DNA from: Chromatiaceae bacterium
GTDB taxonomy: Bacteria; Pseudomonadota; Gammaproteobacteria; Chromatiales; Chromatiaceae
DNA length: 64,000 bases
Reading direction: 5' to 3'
NCBI GenBank assembly: GCA_024235315.1
Contig: JACKMP010000003.1
Coordinates: 1-64,000 of the forward strand
Below, piece by piece: positions 1 through 6,986 of this stretch. Position 1 is the stretch's first letter. Each line of letters opens with the position of its first letter. The notes beneath the pieces were generated by a model that worked only from the letters and a program-made list of their open reading frames with translations, searched no databases and had not been told where the DNA came from. Position numbers and translations under genes: made by a program.

Positions 1-14
1 CGCCTTGTTATGCC
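1..14 (-). other. Partial attC core site of an integron cassette (5' end, cut by window edge)
   Basis: Read on the minus strand, bases 13 to 1 are GCATAAC followed by AAGGCG. This fits the start of an attC site (an RYYYAAC-like R'' box and then a spacer). On the plus strand GTTATGCC (7-14) is the exact reverse complement of GGCATAAC at 593-600, so the ParDE segment is bounded by 8-bp inverted core sites, as expected for a gene cassette. The rest of the attC lies outside the window, so its L boxes and hairpin cannot be checked. Confidence 0.5.
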
Positions 15-21
15 CGCCTAT

Positions 22-40
22 AGTACCAATTATTGGTACT
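22..40. promoter_or_regulatory. Inverted repeat upstream of parD, probable autoregulatory operator
   Basis: AGTACCAAT, a single T, then ATTGGTACT form a perfect 9+1+9 dyad ending 17 bases before the parD ATG at 58. ParD-type ribbon-helix-helix antitoxins repress their own operon by binding such palindromes. The symmetry is seen directly; binding by this ParD is inferred from the family and the position. Confidence 0.6.
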
Positions 41-57
41 TCTTGAGGGCTTACCCC

Positions 58-297
58 ATGAGCAAGAATACGAGCATTACCCTTGGCGAGCACTTCGACT
101 CCTTCATTACTGCGCAACTGGAAAGCGGCCGCTATGCGTCGACCAGCGAAGTTGTGCGTGCGGGACTGCGTTTGCTCGAAGAGGAAGAAACCAAGCTCTC
201 CACCCTTCGCAAGATGCTTGACGAAGGCGAAGCAAGCGAATTTGTTGAGTACTCGCTTAGCGGCCTGATCGAGGAATTGGATAGCGAAAATCACTAA
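58..297 (+). CDS. parD: ParD-type antitoxin of a type II toxin-antitoxin pair
   Basis: The 79-residue protein starts at ATG 58 (MSKNTSITLGEHFDSFI). An in-frame ATG at position 10 would place the operator dyad inside the gene and is rejected. The N-terminal half is ribbon-helix-helix in style, with the ParD-typical stretch GRYASTSEVVRAGLRLLEEE; the acidic C-terminus should wrap and neutralise the toxin. The stop overlaps the parE ATG by one base, so the two are translationally coupled. The segment is visibly less GC-rich than the genes after it, which suits a mobile cassette. ParD represses its own promoter in known systems, and the dyad at 22-40 is the likely site. Confidence 0.85.
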   Translation: MSKNTSITLGEHFDSFITAQLESGRYASTSEVVRAGLRLLEEEETKLSTLRKMLDEGEASEFVEYSLSGLIEELDSENH

Positions 298-599
298 TGC
301 CTCATTTCAGAATTAAGGCCGCAGCCAGAGCCGATTTGAAAGGTATTGCGATATTCACCGAACAGACCTGGGGACGGGAAAAGCGAAACAGCTACCTGAC
401 CGAACTTGACCAGGCGTTTCATCGATTGGCAGACAACTCCGAGCTTGGCCAATCCTGCGACAATATTCGTTCGGGCTATCGTGTACTCCCTGTAGGTAGC
501 CATCTGATTTTCTACAAGCTCGCCTCAGACCAAACTCCCGAAATCATCCGTGTGCTGCATAAACGGATGAATGTTTCGTCTCGCCTTTTAAAGGCATAA
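297..599 (+). CDS. parE: ParE/RelE-superfamily toxin
   Basis: The 100-residue protein has the compact RelE/ParE pattern: an early basic helix (AARADLKGIAIFTEQTWG), a central helix (YLTELDQAFHRLADN), and a C-terminal sheet with the typical SGYRVLPVGSHLIFYK and IIRVLHKRMN segments. ParE toxins poison DNA gyrase and are held inactive by ParD. Its ATG overlaps the parD stop by one base. The stop codon TAA lies inside the cassette core site GGCATAAC (593-600), so the gene ends exactly at the cassette boundary. The pair runs toward the integrase, opposite to the usual cassette direction, so it probably depends on its own promoter. Confidence 0.85.
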   Translation: MPHFRIKAAARADLKGIAIFTEQTWGREKRNSYLTELDQAFHRLADNSELGQSCDNIRSGYRVLPVGSHLIFYKLASDQTPEIIRVLHKRMNVSSRLLKA

Positions 600-645
600 C
601 AGCTAGATGGGCAGATATTGCCTGAACTGAGATAGGCAGACTCTG
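593..645 (-). other. Putative attI / first-cassette junction of the integron
   Basis: On the minus strand, leaving the 5' end of the integrase gene, the first core site met is GTTATGCC (600 to 593). This matches the G^TTRRRY-type recombination point where cassettes join attI, allowing one mismatch. No other GTT-type core lies between it and the integrase start. The geometry (integrase and array diverging from attI) is the standard one. The attI limits cannot be defined from sequence alone. Confidence 0.45.
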
Positions 646-651
646 TATAAT
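623..651 (+). promoter_or_regulatory. Probable promoter of the integron integrase gene
   Basis: TATAAT (646-651) is a perfect -10 hexamer. The best -35 at 17-bp spacing is TGAACT (623-628), a poor match. The bases around the -10 (CTGTATAA) match one half of a LexA box, but the second half is missing. Transcription would start near 658, giving a leader of about 60 nt before the integrase ATG. Confidence 0.45.
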
Positions 652-718
652 TCTTTGGAACTTTGTCCGAATCTGAACGATCCGGGCACCTTGTATCGCT
701 GGCCAGGGAGGGCTTGGG

Positions 719-2110
719 ATGACTGGGGACACACCCGACGCGGCGTCGCGCGCTGTTCAACGCTTTTGGCATAACTACTTCTCCATCCTTGAAAAATCGT
801 CGGTACCGGCACGGCTCAGGCCATGGTATCGAAAACACGTGGAGGGGTACATCCGGGCCCACCCGGGGTACCGCCTCGGTGAGCATCTGCCTCATGACGT
901 CGACGAATACCTGGCCGGCAAAGGCAGAATGGCAAATGTGCAGGAATGGCAGTTTCGTCAGATTGTCGACGCCCTGCGCCTGCTGTTCTGCAACCTGATC
1001 GGTGCCCCGTGGGCGGCATCATATGACTGGCTGCACTGGCGTGCCTTTGCGCGCACTTTGGAGTCCGACCATGTGACACTGCATCGCGATACCGGCGGCA
1101 ATCTCCTGGTGGCGCCCAGCCGCAACCCGATGGTCACCCGCTTCCGCGAACACGCCGGGGCTGACTATCAGGCGTTCGTGACCACGCTGCGGGTGCGCCA
1201 CATGGCCGGGCGTACCGAAAAGACCTACGAGCACTGGCTCGCACGCTACTGCGCGTTTCACGGCTGGCGCCCGCTCGGCGAACTGGGCGCGGCCGAGGTC
1301 GCGGCCTTTCTCGAACACCTCGCGGTGCGCCGCCAGGTGGCATCGGCCACGCAGCGTATCGCGCTCAACGCCCTGGTCTTCATGTACCGCGAGGTACTCG
1401 GCCAGGACCTGGCATTGGGCGAGACCTTCACCCATGCGGCGGCCAAGCGCCGCGTGCCGGTCGTGCTGACGACGGACGAGGTTCGTCGCCTGCTGGGGCA
1501 ACTGAAAGGGCGCATGCGCCTGATGGCCGCGCTGATGTACGGCACGGGTATGCGGGTTATGGAGTGCGTCCGCCTGCGAGTGCAGGACATCGACTTCGGC
1601 TACAGCCAGATCACCGTGCGCAGTGGCAAGGGTGACAAGGATCGGGTGGTGCCACTGCCGGAGAAGCTGGTGCCGGAGCTGCAGGCGCACCTGGCCGAGG
1701 TGCGGGGGCTGCACGATGGGGATCTGCGCGAGGGTTTCGGCGAGGCCAGCCTGCCTGTTGCCCTGGCACGCAAGTATGGCAGTGCCGCATGCGACTGGCG
1801 CTGGCAGTATGCCTTTCCCAGCGCGCGCCTGGCGATGGACTACGCGACCGGGGTGATGCGCCGCCATCATGTGCACCAGACCAGCTTGCAAAAGGCGATC
1901 CGCGATGCGGCGCGTGATGCCGGTATCGACAAGCGCGTAACCAGCCACACGCTACGCCATTCGTTCGCCACCCACCTGCTGCAAAGCGGCCGCGACATCC
2001 GGGTGATCCAGGAACTGCTCGGGCATTCGGATGTGGCCACCACGATGATCTACACGCACGTGGTGCAGAAGGGCGGCCTCGGGGTACTGAGCCCGCTGGA
2101 CGTACTTTGA
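719..2110 (+). CDS. intI: Integron integrase with duplicated N-terminal domain
   Basis: This 463-residue tyrosine recombinase is called IntI because it carries the extra integron-specific segment between the catalytic K and H boxes (about residues 340-365, ALARKYGSAACDWRWQYAFP), which other tyrosine recombinases lack. The catalytic set is intact: R279, K304, H410, R413, H436 and Y445. It is about 120-140 residues longer than typical IntI (about 320-340). The extra N-terminal part (about 15-125) looks like a second SAM-like core-binding domain before the usual one (about 150-230). GGGAGGG at 706-712 is a good ribosome binding site for ATG 719. It should insert and excise cassettes at the attI upstream. 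It converges with uup, 12 bases apart. Confidence 0.93.
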   Translation: MTGDTPDAASRAVQRFWHNYFSILEKSSVPARLRPWYRKHVEGYIRAHPGYRLGEHLPHDVDEYLAGKGRMANVQEWQFRQIVDALRLLFCNLIGAPWAASYDWLHWRAFARTLESDHVTLHRDTGGNLLVAPSRNPMVTRFREHAGADYQAFVTTLRVRHMAGRTEKTYEHWLARYCAFHGWRPLGELGAAEVAAFLEHLAVRRQVASATQRIALNALVFMYREVLGQDLALGETFTHAAAKRRVPVVLTTDEVRRLLGQLKGRMRLMAALMYGTGMRVMECVRLRVQDIDFGYSQITVRSGKGDKDRVVPLPEKLVPELQAHLAEVRGLHDGDLREGFGEASLPVALARKYGSAACDWRWQYAFPSARLAMDYATGVMRRHHVHQTSLQKAIRDAARDAGIDKRVTSHTLRHSFATHLLQSGRDIRVIQELLGHSDVATTMIYTHVVQKGGLGVLSPLDVL

Positions 2111-2122
2111 CAGCGGCGCCCG

Positions 2123-4021
2123 CTAGCCTTCCAGGGCCTCCCAGCGCGCATAGGCGGCGGCCAGTTCTTCTTCGATCGCCTGCAATCGAGCGGTCAACTC
2201 CCTGAACCGGTCGGGCGATTCGCGGTACAGCGCCGGGTCGGCAAGCGCCGCCTGTACCCGGCCCATCTCCGCGTCCAGGTCCTGGATGTGCCCGGGCAGC
2301 ATCTCCAGTTCGCGCTGGTCCTTGTAACTGAGCTTCTTTGGCTTGGCGGCCTCGGCCGGCCTGGTGGCGGCAGGTTTTTTCTCCGCCTCGGCGCGGGCGG
2401 TTCTCGCCTTGTCCGCCGCCTGCATCGCCTGTGACTGGCGCAGCCAGTCCTGGTAACCGCCGACATAGGCATTCACCCTGCCGTCGCCCTCGAACACCAG
2501 CGTGCTGGTGACCACGTTGTCGAGGAAGGCGCGGTCGTGGCTGACCAGCAGCAGGGTACCGTCGAATTCGAGCAGCAGTTCCTCGAGCAGTTCCAGGGTC
2601 TCCAGATCCAGGTCGTTGGTGGGCTCGTCCATTACCAGCACGTTGGCCGGTCGGGTGAACAGCTTGGCCAGCAGCAGGCGGTTGCGCTCGCCGCCCGACA
2701 ACGCACGCACCGGCTGGCGGCAGCGCCTGGGCGGGAACAGGAAGTCCTGCAGGTAGCTGATGACGTGCTTTTCCTTGCCGTTGATGCTGACCTTGTCGCT
2801 GCCGCCGGCGACGTTGTCGAGCACGGTCTTGTCCAGGTCGAGCTGGTCGCGCAGCTGGTCGAAGTACGCCACCTCGATCTTGGTGCCGCGTTCGATGGTG
2901 CCGCTGTCGGGCTCCAGCCGGCCGAGCAGCAGGTTGAGCAGGGTCGACTTGCCACAGCCGTTCGGACCGATGATGCCGATGCGGTCACCGCGCAGGATGG
3001 TCGTGGTGAAATCGCGGATGACCGGGCGCCCGTCCCAGGCAAAGCTGACATCACTGGCCTGGCAGACCAGCTTGCCGGAGCGCTCCGCGGTGTTGGTCGC
3101 CAGGTTGGCCGTGCCCTGACGGGTCCGCCGCTCGCCGTATTCGCGGCGCATCGCCTCGAGCCGCCGCACCCTGCCCTCGTTGCGGGTTCGCCTTGCCTTG
3201 ATGCCCTGGCGCACCCAGACCTCTTCCTGCGCCAGCATCTTGTCGAAACGCGCCTTGGCCAGGGCCTCGGCGTTGTCCATCTCGTCGCGACGCCGCAGGT
3301 AGTTCTGGTAGTCGCCGGGGAAATCGGCGATCTGTCCGCGGTCGAGTTCGACAATGCGCGTGGCCAGGCGCTGCAGAAAGCCGCGGTCGTGGGTGATGAA
3401 CACCAGCGTGCCGGGCCAGTTCAGCAGGAATTCCTCCAGCCAGGTGATCGATTCAACATCGAGGTGGTTGGTCGGTTCATCGAGCAGCAGCAGCTGCGGG
3501 TCGGCGGCCAGCGCGCGCGCCAGCAGCACGCGGCGCTTCATACCGCCGGACAGCGCCTCGAAACGGTCGTCGGCGTTCAGCTGCATGCGTGAGATCACGC
3601 TCTCGACCTGCTGCTCCATGCGCCAGCCGTCGACCGCCTCGAGCCGGTGCTGGATCTGTTCCAAGCGGGCCAGCGCGGCCTCGCCCGCATCCTCGGCCAG
3701 CGCATGGCTGGCCGCGTGGTACTGCTTGATCAGCGCGCCGGTCTCGCCGGCGCCATCGGCGACCACCTCGAACACGCTGCCACGCAGGGCCTCCGGCACC
3801 TCCTGGGTCAGGCGCGCGATGCGCACACCCTGGGCGACCACGCGCTCGCCTTCGTCGGCCTTCAGGTCGCCGGCGATCAGCCTCAGCAGCGTCGATTTAC
3901 CCTCGCCATTGCGCCCGAGCAGGCAGATGCGGTCACCGGCCTCAATCGACAGATCGATACCATCGATCAGCGCCGGGTCACCGTAGCTGAGGTGGAGATT
4001 TCGCAGGGTAAGCAGTGCCAT
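2123..4021 (-). CDS. uup: ABC-F family ATPase Uup
   Basis: The 632-residue protein has two ABC nucleotide-binding domains and no membrane segment. Domain 1 has Walker A GRNGEGKS, signature LSGGMKRR and Walker B LLLLDEPTNHLD; domain 2 has GPNGCGKS, LSGGERNR and DEPTNDLD. The charged C-terminal tail (from about residue 545, ending in coiled-coil heptads) is the Uup-type DNA/RNA-binding arm, which distinguishes it from EttA or YheS. ABC-F proteins act on the ribosome; Uup is also linked to transposon precise excision and branched DNA in E. coli. It is a single gene, divergent from the Crp/Fnr regulator at 4114. Confidence 0.93.
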   Translation of the reverse strand: MALLTLRNLHLSYGDPALIDGIDLSIEAGDRICLLGRNGEGKSTLLRLIAGDLKADEGERVVAQGVRIARLTQEVPEALRGSVFEVVADGAGETGALIKQYHAASHALAEDAGEAALARLEQIQHRLEAVDGWRMEQQVESVISRMQLNADDRFEALSGGMKRRVLLARALAADPQLLLLDEPTNHLDVESITWLEEFLLNWPGTLVFITHDRGFLQRLATRIVELDRGQIADFPGDYQNYLRRRDEMDNAEALAKARFDKMLAQEEVWVRQGIKARRTRNEGRVRRLEAMRREYGERRTRQGTANLATNTAERSGKLVCQASDVSFAWDGRPVIRDFTTTILRGDRIGIIGPNGCGKSTLLNLLLGRLEPDSGTIERGTKIEVAYFDQLRDQLDLDKTVLDNVAGGSDKVSINGKEKHVISYLQDFLFPPRRCRQPVRALSGGERNRLLLAKLFTRPANVLVMDEPTNDLDLETLELLEELLLEFDGTLLLVSHDRAFLDNVVTSTLVFEGDGRVNAYVGGYQDWLRQSQAMQAADKARTARAEAEKKPAATRPAEAAKPKKLSYKDQRELEMLPGHIQDLDAEMGRVQAALADPALYRESPDRFRELTARLQAIEEELAAAYARWEALEG

Positions 4022-4113
4022 GGGGGCGGCATCCTGTCACAAACCGGGCGCCGCGGCATCTACTTCACAACAGAGGCGTATTCCCGCATCCGCTAAATCG
4101 CTAAACTGCGCCG

Positions 4114-4821
4114 ATGAATATCCGGGTCCCGTTCAAAGAGGCATGGTCTGGCGAGGCCGACTGCAAACAATGCACGCTGCGCGAATCCGTGCTTTTCGCC
4201 GGCCTGCGCGAGTCCGATTTCGAGAAGATCCACCACCCGATCAACCAGTTCGTACTGCAGCCCGGCCAGGCGCTCTACCGGGCAGGCGATGCCGGCGACC
4301 GCATGTTCACCATCCGCAGCGGCGTGGTCAAACTCGTGCAATACCTGCCTGACGGGGCACAACGCATCGTCCGGCTGGTGAATACCGCCGATGTGACCGG
4401 GCTGGAAGCGCTGCTTGGCAAGCCCTATGAACACGATGCCATCGTGATGCAGCCGACCGAGGTGTGTTGCCTGCCGGCGAGCACGGTGCAGGCGCTGAGC
4501 AAGGAGAATCCCGACCTGCACGTGGAGCTGCTGAAACGCTGGCACCGCGCGTTGAGCGAGGCGGATGCCTGGCTGACCGAGCTGTCGACCGGCCCGGCGC
4601 GTCAGCGCATCGCGCGCCTGTTGCTGCGCCTGGTGCACGACGATGCGAATCCCGAGTGCATCCTGTTCGGCCGCGAAGACCTCGGCGCGATGCTCGGCAT
4701 TACCACCGAGACGGCCAGCCGCACGATCGCCGAATTCAAACGTCAGCGCCTGCTGACCGAGTTGGGCAGCCACCGTTATCGCGTCGATACCCGGCGCCTG
4801 CGGGAACTGCTGACCGACTGA
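4114..4821 (+). CDS. Crp/Fnr-family transcriptional regulator
   Basis: The 235-residue protein has a cyclic-nucleotide-binding-type beta roll (about 30-120, with AGDAGDRMFTIRSGVVKL) and a C-terminal Crp-type helix-turn-helix (about 185-225, LGAMLGITTETASRTIAEFK). The N-terminus has C17 and C20 and a later C118-C119 pair, recalling Fnr. E. coli Fnr uses four cysteines, and no equivalent of its C29 is seen, so an oxygen-sensing 4Fe-4S cluster is possible but not supported. It may instead be a redox- or heme-responsive member. It is transcribed away from uup and no target site is evident. Confidence 0.85.
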   Translation: MNIRVPFKEAWSGEADCKQCTLRESVLFAGLRESDFEKIHHPINQFVLQPGQALYRAGDAGDRMFTIRSGVVKLVQYLPDGAQRIVRLVNTADVTGLEALLGKPYEHDAIVMQPTEVCCLPASTVQALSKENPDLHVELLKRWHRALSEADAWLTELSTGPARQRIARLLLRLVHDDANPECILFGREDLGAMLGITTETASRTIAEFKRQRLLTELGSHRYRVDTRRLRELLTD

Positions 4822-4848
4822 TCGGCGACATCGCCGTGCGTTGCGCCT

Positions 4849-5526
4849 TCAGCGCGGCGGATCGATGTGCCCACCCAGCGAACCATTGACACGGAACCAG
4901 CCGGCGATGCTGTAGCGCGTGCGCCTGGTCGGCAGGACTTCGTGCGGAAAGTCTTCGCTGAGAAACACCGCCAGGCGGCCGTACAGCGGCTGCACGCGCT
5001 CGACAATGCTCAGCTCATCATCCGCATACAGCAGCATCTCGCCACCATCTTCGGGCATCCAGGAAGGGTTGAGATACAGCACCGTGGACAGCACGCGGTT
5101 GCTGTCGCCACCGGCAAACGCATCCCTGTGCCTGCGGTAGAAGGCGCCCGGAGAATAACGCGCATAGTGCGCTTCGTAGTCGAACAGGCCGAGGAACAGC
5201 CGGCGGTTGATGCCGAGGCGCAGCTGCTCCATCCAACCGAGAAACTCGTCGGCAACCGCTTCACCAGGCTCCAGCCAGCGCGTCTCGTCGCTGCGCACGA
5301 AACGGTTGAGCTGGTGGTCGTCCTCGCGCCCGATCCCGGCCCTCGTCAGCGCCTCCCCGGGCAGATTGCACAGGTGCACGAACAGGCTGTCGAGCAGTGC
5401 CGACGGCACGACGGCGTCCATGACCGCGTATCCGTGCCGCCCGATCGCCTGCGCGATGCGTTCGAAGACGTCACCGTCTGTGGGTTCCAGCGTGCTGGCC
5501 AGGGCGCTCAATCGGTGGGACTCCAA
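4849..5526 (-). CDS. 2-oxoglutarate/Fe(II)-dependent oxygenase (prolyl hydroxylase-like)
   Basis: The 225-residue protein has the double-stranded beta-helix signature of the P4H/2OG-Fe(II) family: iron ligands H133 and D135 in RRHRDAF, distal H195 in DFPHEV, and R204 eight to ten residues later for 2-oxoglutarate. The stretch LSTVLYLNPSW followed by DGGEMLLY is typical of this family. Such enzymes hydroxylate protein or small-molecule substrates in the cytoplasm. There is no signal peptide. The substrate is unknown and neighbours do not suggest one. It converges with the Crp/Fnr gene. Confidence 0.85.
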   Translation of the reverse strand: MESHRLSALASTLEPTDGDVFERIAQAIGRHGYAVMDAVVPSALLDSLFVHLCNLPGEALTRAGIGREDDHQLNRFVRSDETRWLEPGEAVADEFLGWMEQLRLGINRRLFLGLFDYEAHYARYSPGAFYRRHRDAFAGGDSNRVLSTVLYLNPSWMPEDGGEMLLYADDELSIVERVQPLYGRLAVFLSEDFPHEVLPTRRTRYSIAGWFRVNGSLGGHIDPPR

Positions 5527-5578
5527 TGCATCGGGACGGCGCTTTATACGCCTCGCCGACGCGCCTGCCTACCGTTAT

Positions 5579-5812
5579 TTATCTGTGCCAGAACGGCTTT
5601 CGCGCCTCTTCGGATGCCTGCGCCGGCGTCAGCCCGATGTCATCCAGCAGGCGCCGGTCGAGGCGCGACAGCGCAAGCCGCTGACGCCGGCGCTGGATCG
5701 CCAATACAAGACAGCGCCACAGGCGTGATGCGGCATCGGCCTTCCCGCGCTGTCGGGCCCTCGCCTCCGCCATGCCAGCCATGATTGGCCGATCAATCTC
5801 AACCTGGTCCAT
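5579..5812 (-). CDS. DUF1127 (YjiS-like) small protein
   Basis: The 77-residue protein ends in the DUF1127 motif: an arginine-rich helix (RRRQRLALSRLDRRLLDDIG) followed by LTPAQASEEARKPFW. This module is found in small alphaproteobacterial and gammaproteobacterial proteins, some of which affect RNA turnover or phosphate and polyamine responses; no general function is established. Here the module is C-terminal, after about 35 residues of unconserved sequence. A start at an internal ATG (residue 11 or 14) is also possible. It is divergent from the LysR gene across 160 bases. Confidence 0.8.
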   Translation of the reverse strand: MDQVEIDRPIMAGMAEARARQRGKADAASRLWRCLVLAIQRRRQRLALSRLDRRLLDDIGLTPAQASEEARKPFWHR

Positions 5813-5972
5813 CGTTATCTCCGCCTGTCGTCCGGTAGCGGAAACCTAGGACGCCAGGCAGCGCCCGACCAATCGTATGTTTGGAAGGCGGCGATCAGAA
5901 ATGGCGAAGGGCACAGCGCCGGGTGATCTGCTTCAATTCCCCTGTAGGCCATGCACACCAGGAGACCGTCCG

Positions 5973-6881
5973 ATGGAGCTCTATCAACTGAATACCTTCG
6001 TGCGGATCGCGGATGAGGGCTCATTGACCCGTGCCGCGGAATTGCTGTTCACCAGCCAGCCGGCGATCAGTGCGCAGATCAAGGCGCTGGAAGACGAACT
6101 CGGGGTGACGCTTTTCGAACGCAGCGCCCGCGGGATGCAGCTGACCGCCAAGGGACGTCTGCTGTACGACCATGCACTGAGCACCCTGGACGCCGCGGCG
6201 CAGCTGAAGAACCAGGCGCAGCAACTGCAGCAGGAGCTGGTCGGGGAGGTACGCATCGGCGTTCACACCGACTTCGAGTTCATGCGCATCGGTGAGCTCC
6301 ACCGGTCGCTGCAGACACGTCACCCCAGGGTCAGCCCGCACTTCATGCAAAGCATGACCGCACAGATCCTGCCGGACATCCGCCGCGGCGTGCTCGATGG
6401 CGGATTTTTTTTCGGGCCCTGTCATGTTGCCGATCTGGCGACCTGGGAACTGGCCGAGGTGCCGATGCGCATCGTCGCACCGCATGCCTGGCAGGAACGC
6501 ATCGCCGAGGCCTCGCTCGAGCAGCTCACGCAGATGCCCTGGGTCTATACCTCTGACTCCTGTCCCTTCTACCAGCTGATGCAAACCGTACTCGGTGACC
6601 TCGAGAGCACGCCCCGGCGGGTCGCCTACTGTGACAGTGAAGACGCCGTACGCGAGCTGATCCGCGCCGGCGCGGGCCTCTCGCTGCTGCGCGCGGACGA
6701 CGCCGAACGGCTGCAGGCGGCCGGTGATGGACTTTGCTGGAGCGGCGATACCCCGGCGATCAGCCTGTGCTTCGCCGTGCAGCGGCAGCGCGCAGGCGAG
6801 CCGATGATCGATGCGCTGCGGTCGCTGGTGTTCGATCTCTGGCAACCTGCGCAGCCCTCGGCCGGGAGCGCACGCGGCTGA
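5973..6881 (+). CDS. LysR-family transcriptional regulator
   Basis: The 302-residue protein starts at ATG 5973 (MELYQLNTF), with AGGAGA at 5960-5965 as ribosome binding site. An upstream in-frame ATG at 5877 would add 32 unconserved residues and is rejected. The N-terminal winged helix (residues 1-60, GSLTRAAELLFTSQPAISAQ) is classic LysR, followed by the linker helix and a periplasmic-binding-like effector domain (about 90-295). The effector domain contains C-x-F/Y segments but no recognised specificity. The following gene (V-type ATPase subunit I) is on the same strand 105 bases away. A regulatory link is not shown. Confidence 0.92.
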   Translation: MELYQLNTFVRIADEGSLTRAAELLFTSQPAISAQIKALEDELGVTLFERSARGMQLTAKGRLLYDHALSTLDAAAQLKNQAQQLQQELVGEVRIGVHTDFEFMRIGELHRSLQTRHPRVSPHFMQSMTAQILPDIRRGVLDGGFFFGPCHVADLATWELAEVPMRIVAPHAWQERIAEASLEQLTQMPWVYTSDSCPFYQLMQTVLGDLESTPRRVAYCDSEDAVRELIRAGAGLSLLRADDAERLQAAGDGLCWSGDTPAISLCFAVQRQRAGEPMIDALRSLVFDLWQPAQPSAGSARG

Positions 6882-6986
6882 CCGGCGACGGCGCGATGCG
6901 CCGCCCGCCGGCTGAAACACCACGGTTACCTGGGCGACAAAAGTAATACAGTATCCCTACGTATTCTTGTCCTGTACCCGAACGAA

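Noticed and set aside
641..660. LexA (SOS) box at the integrase promoter
   Set aside because: Only one half (CTGTATAA) is present; the ACAG half at the correct distance is missing.
4114..4821. Oxygen-sensing Fnr with a 4Fe-4S cluster
   Set aside because: Only two of the three N-terminal cysteines are found and the spacing differs from Fnr, so the name was not given.
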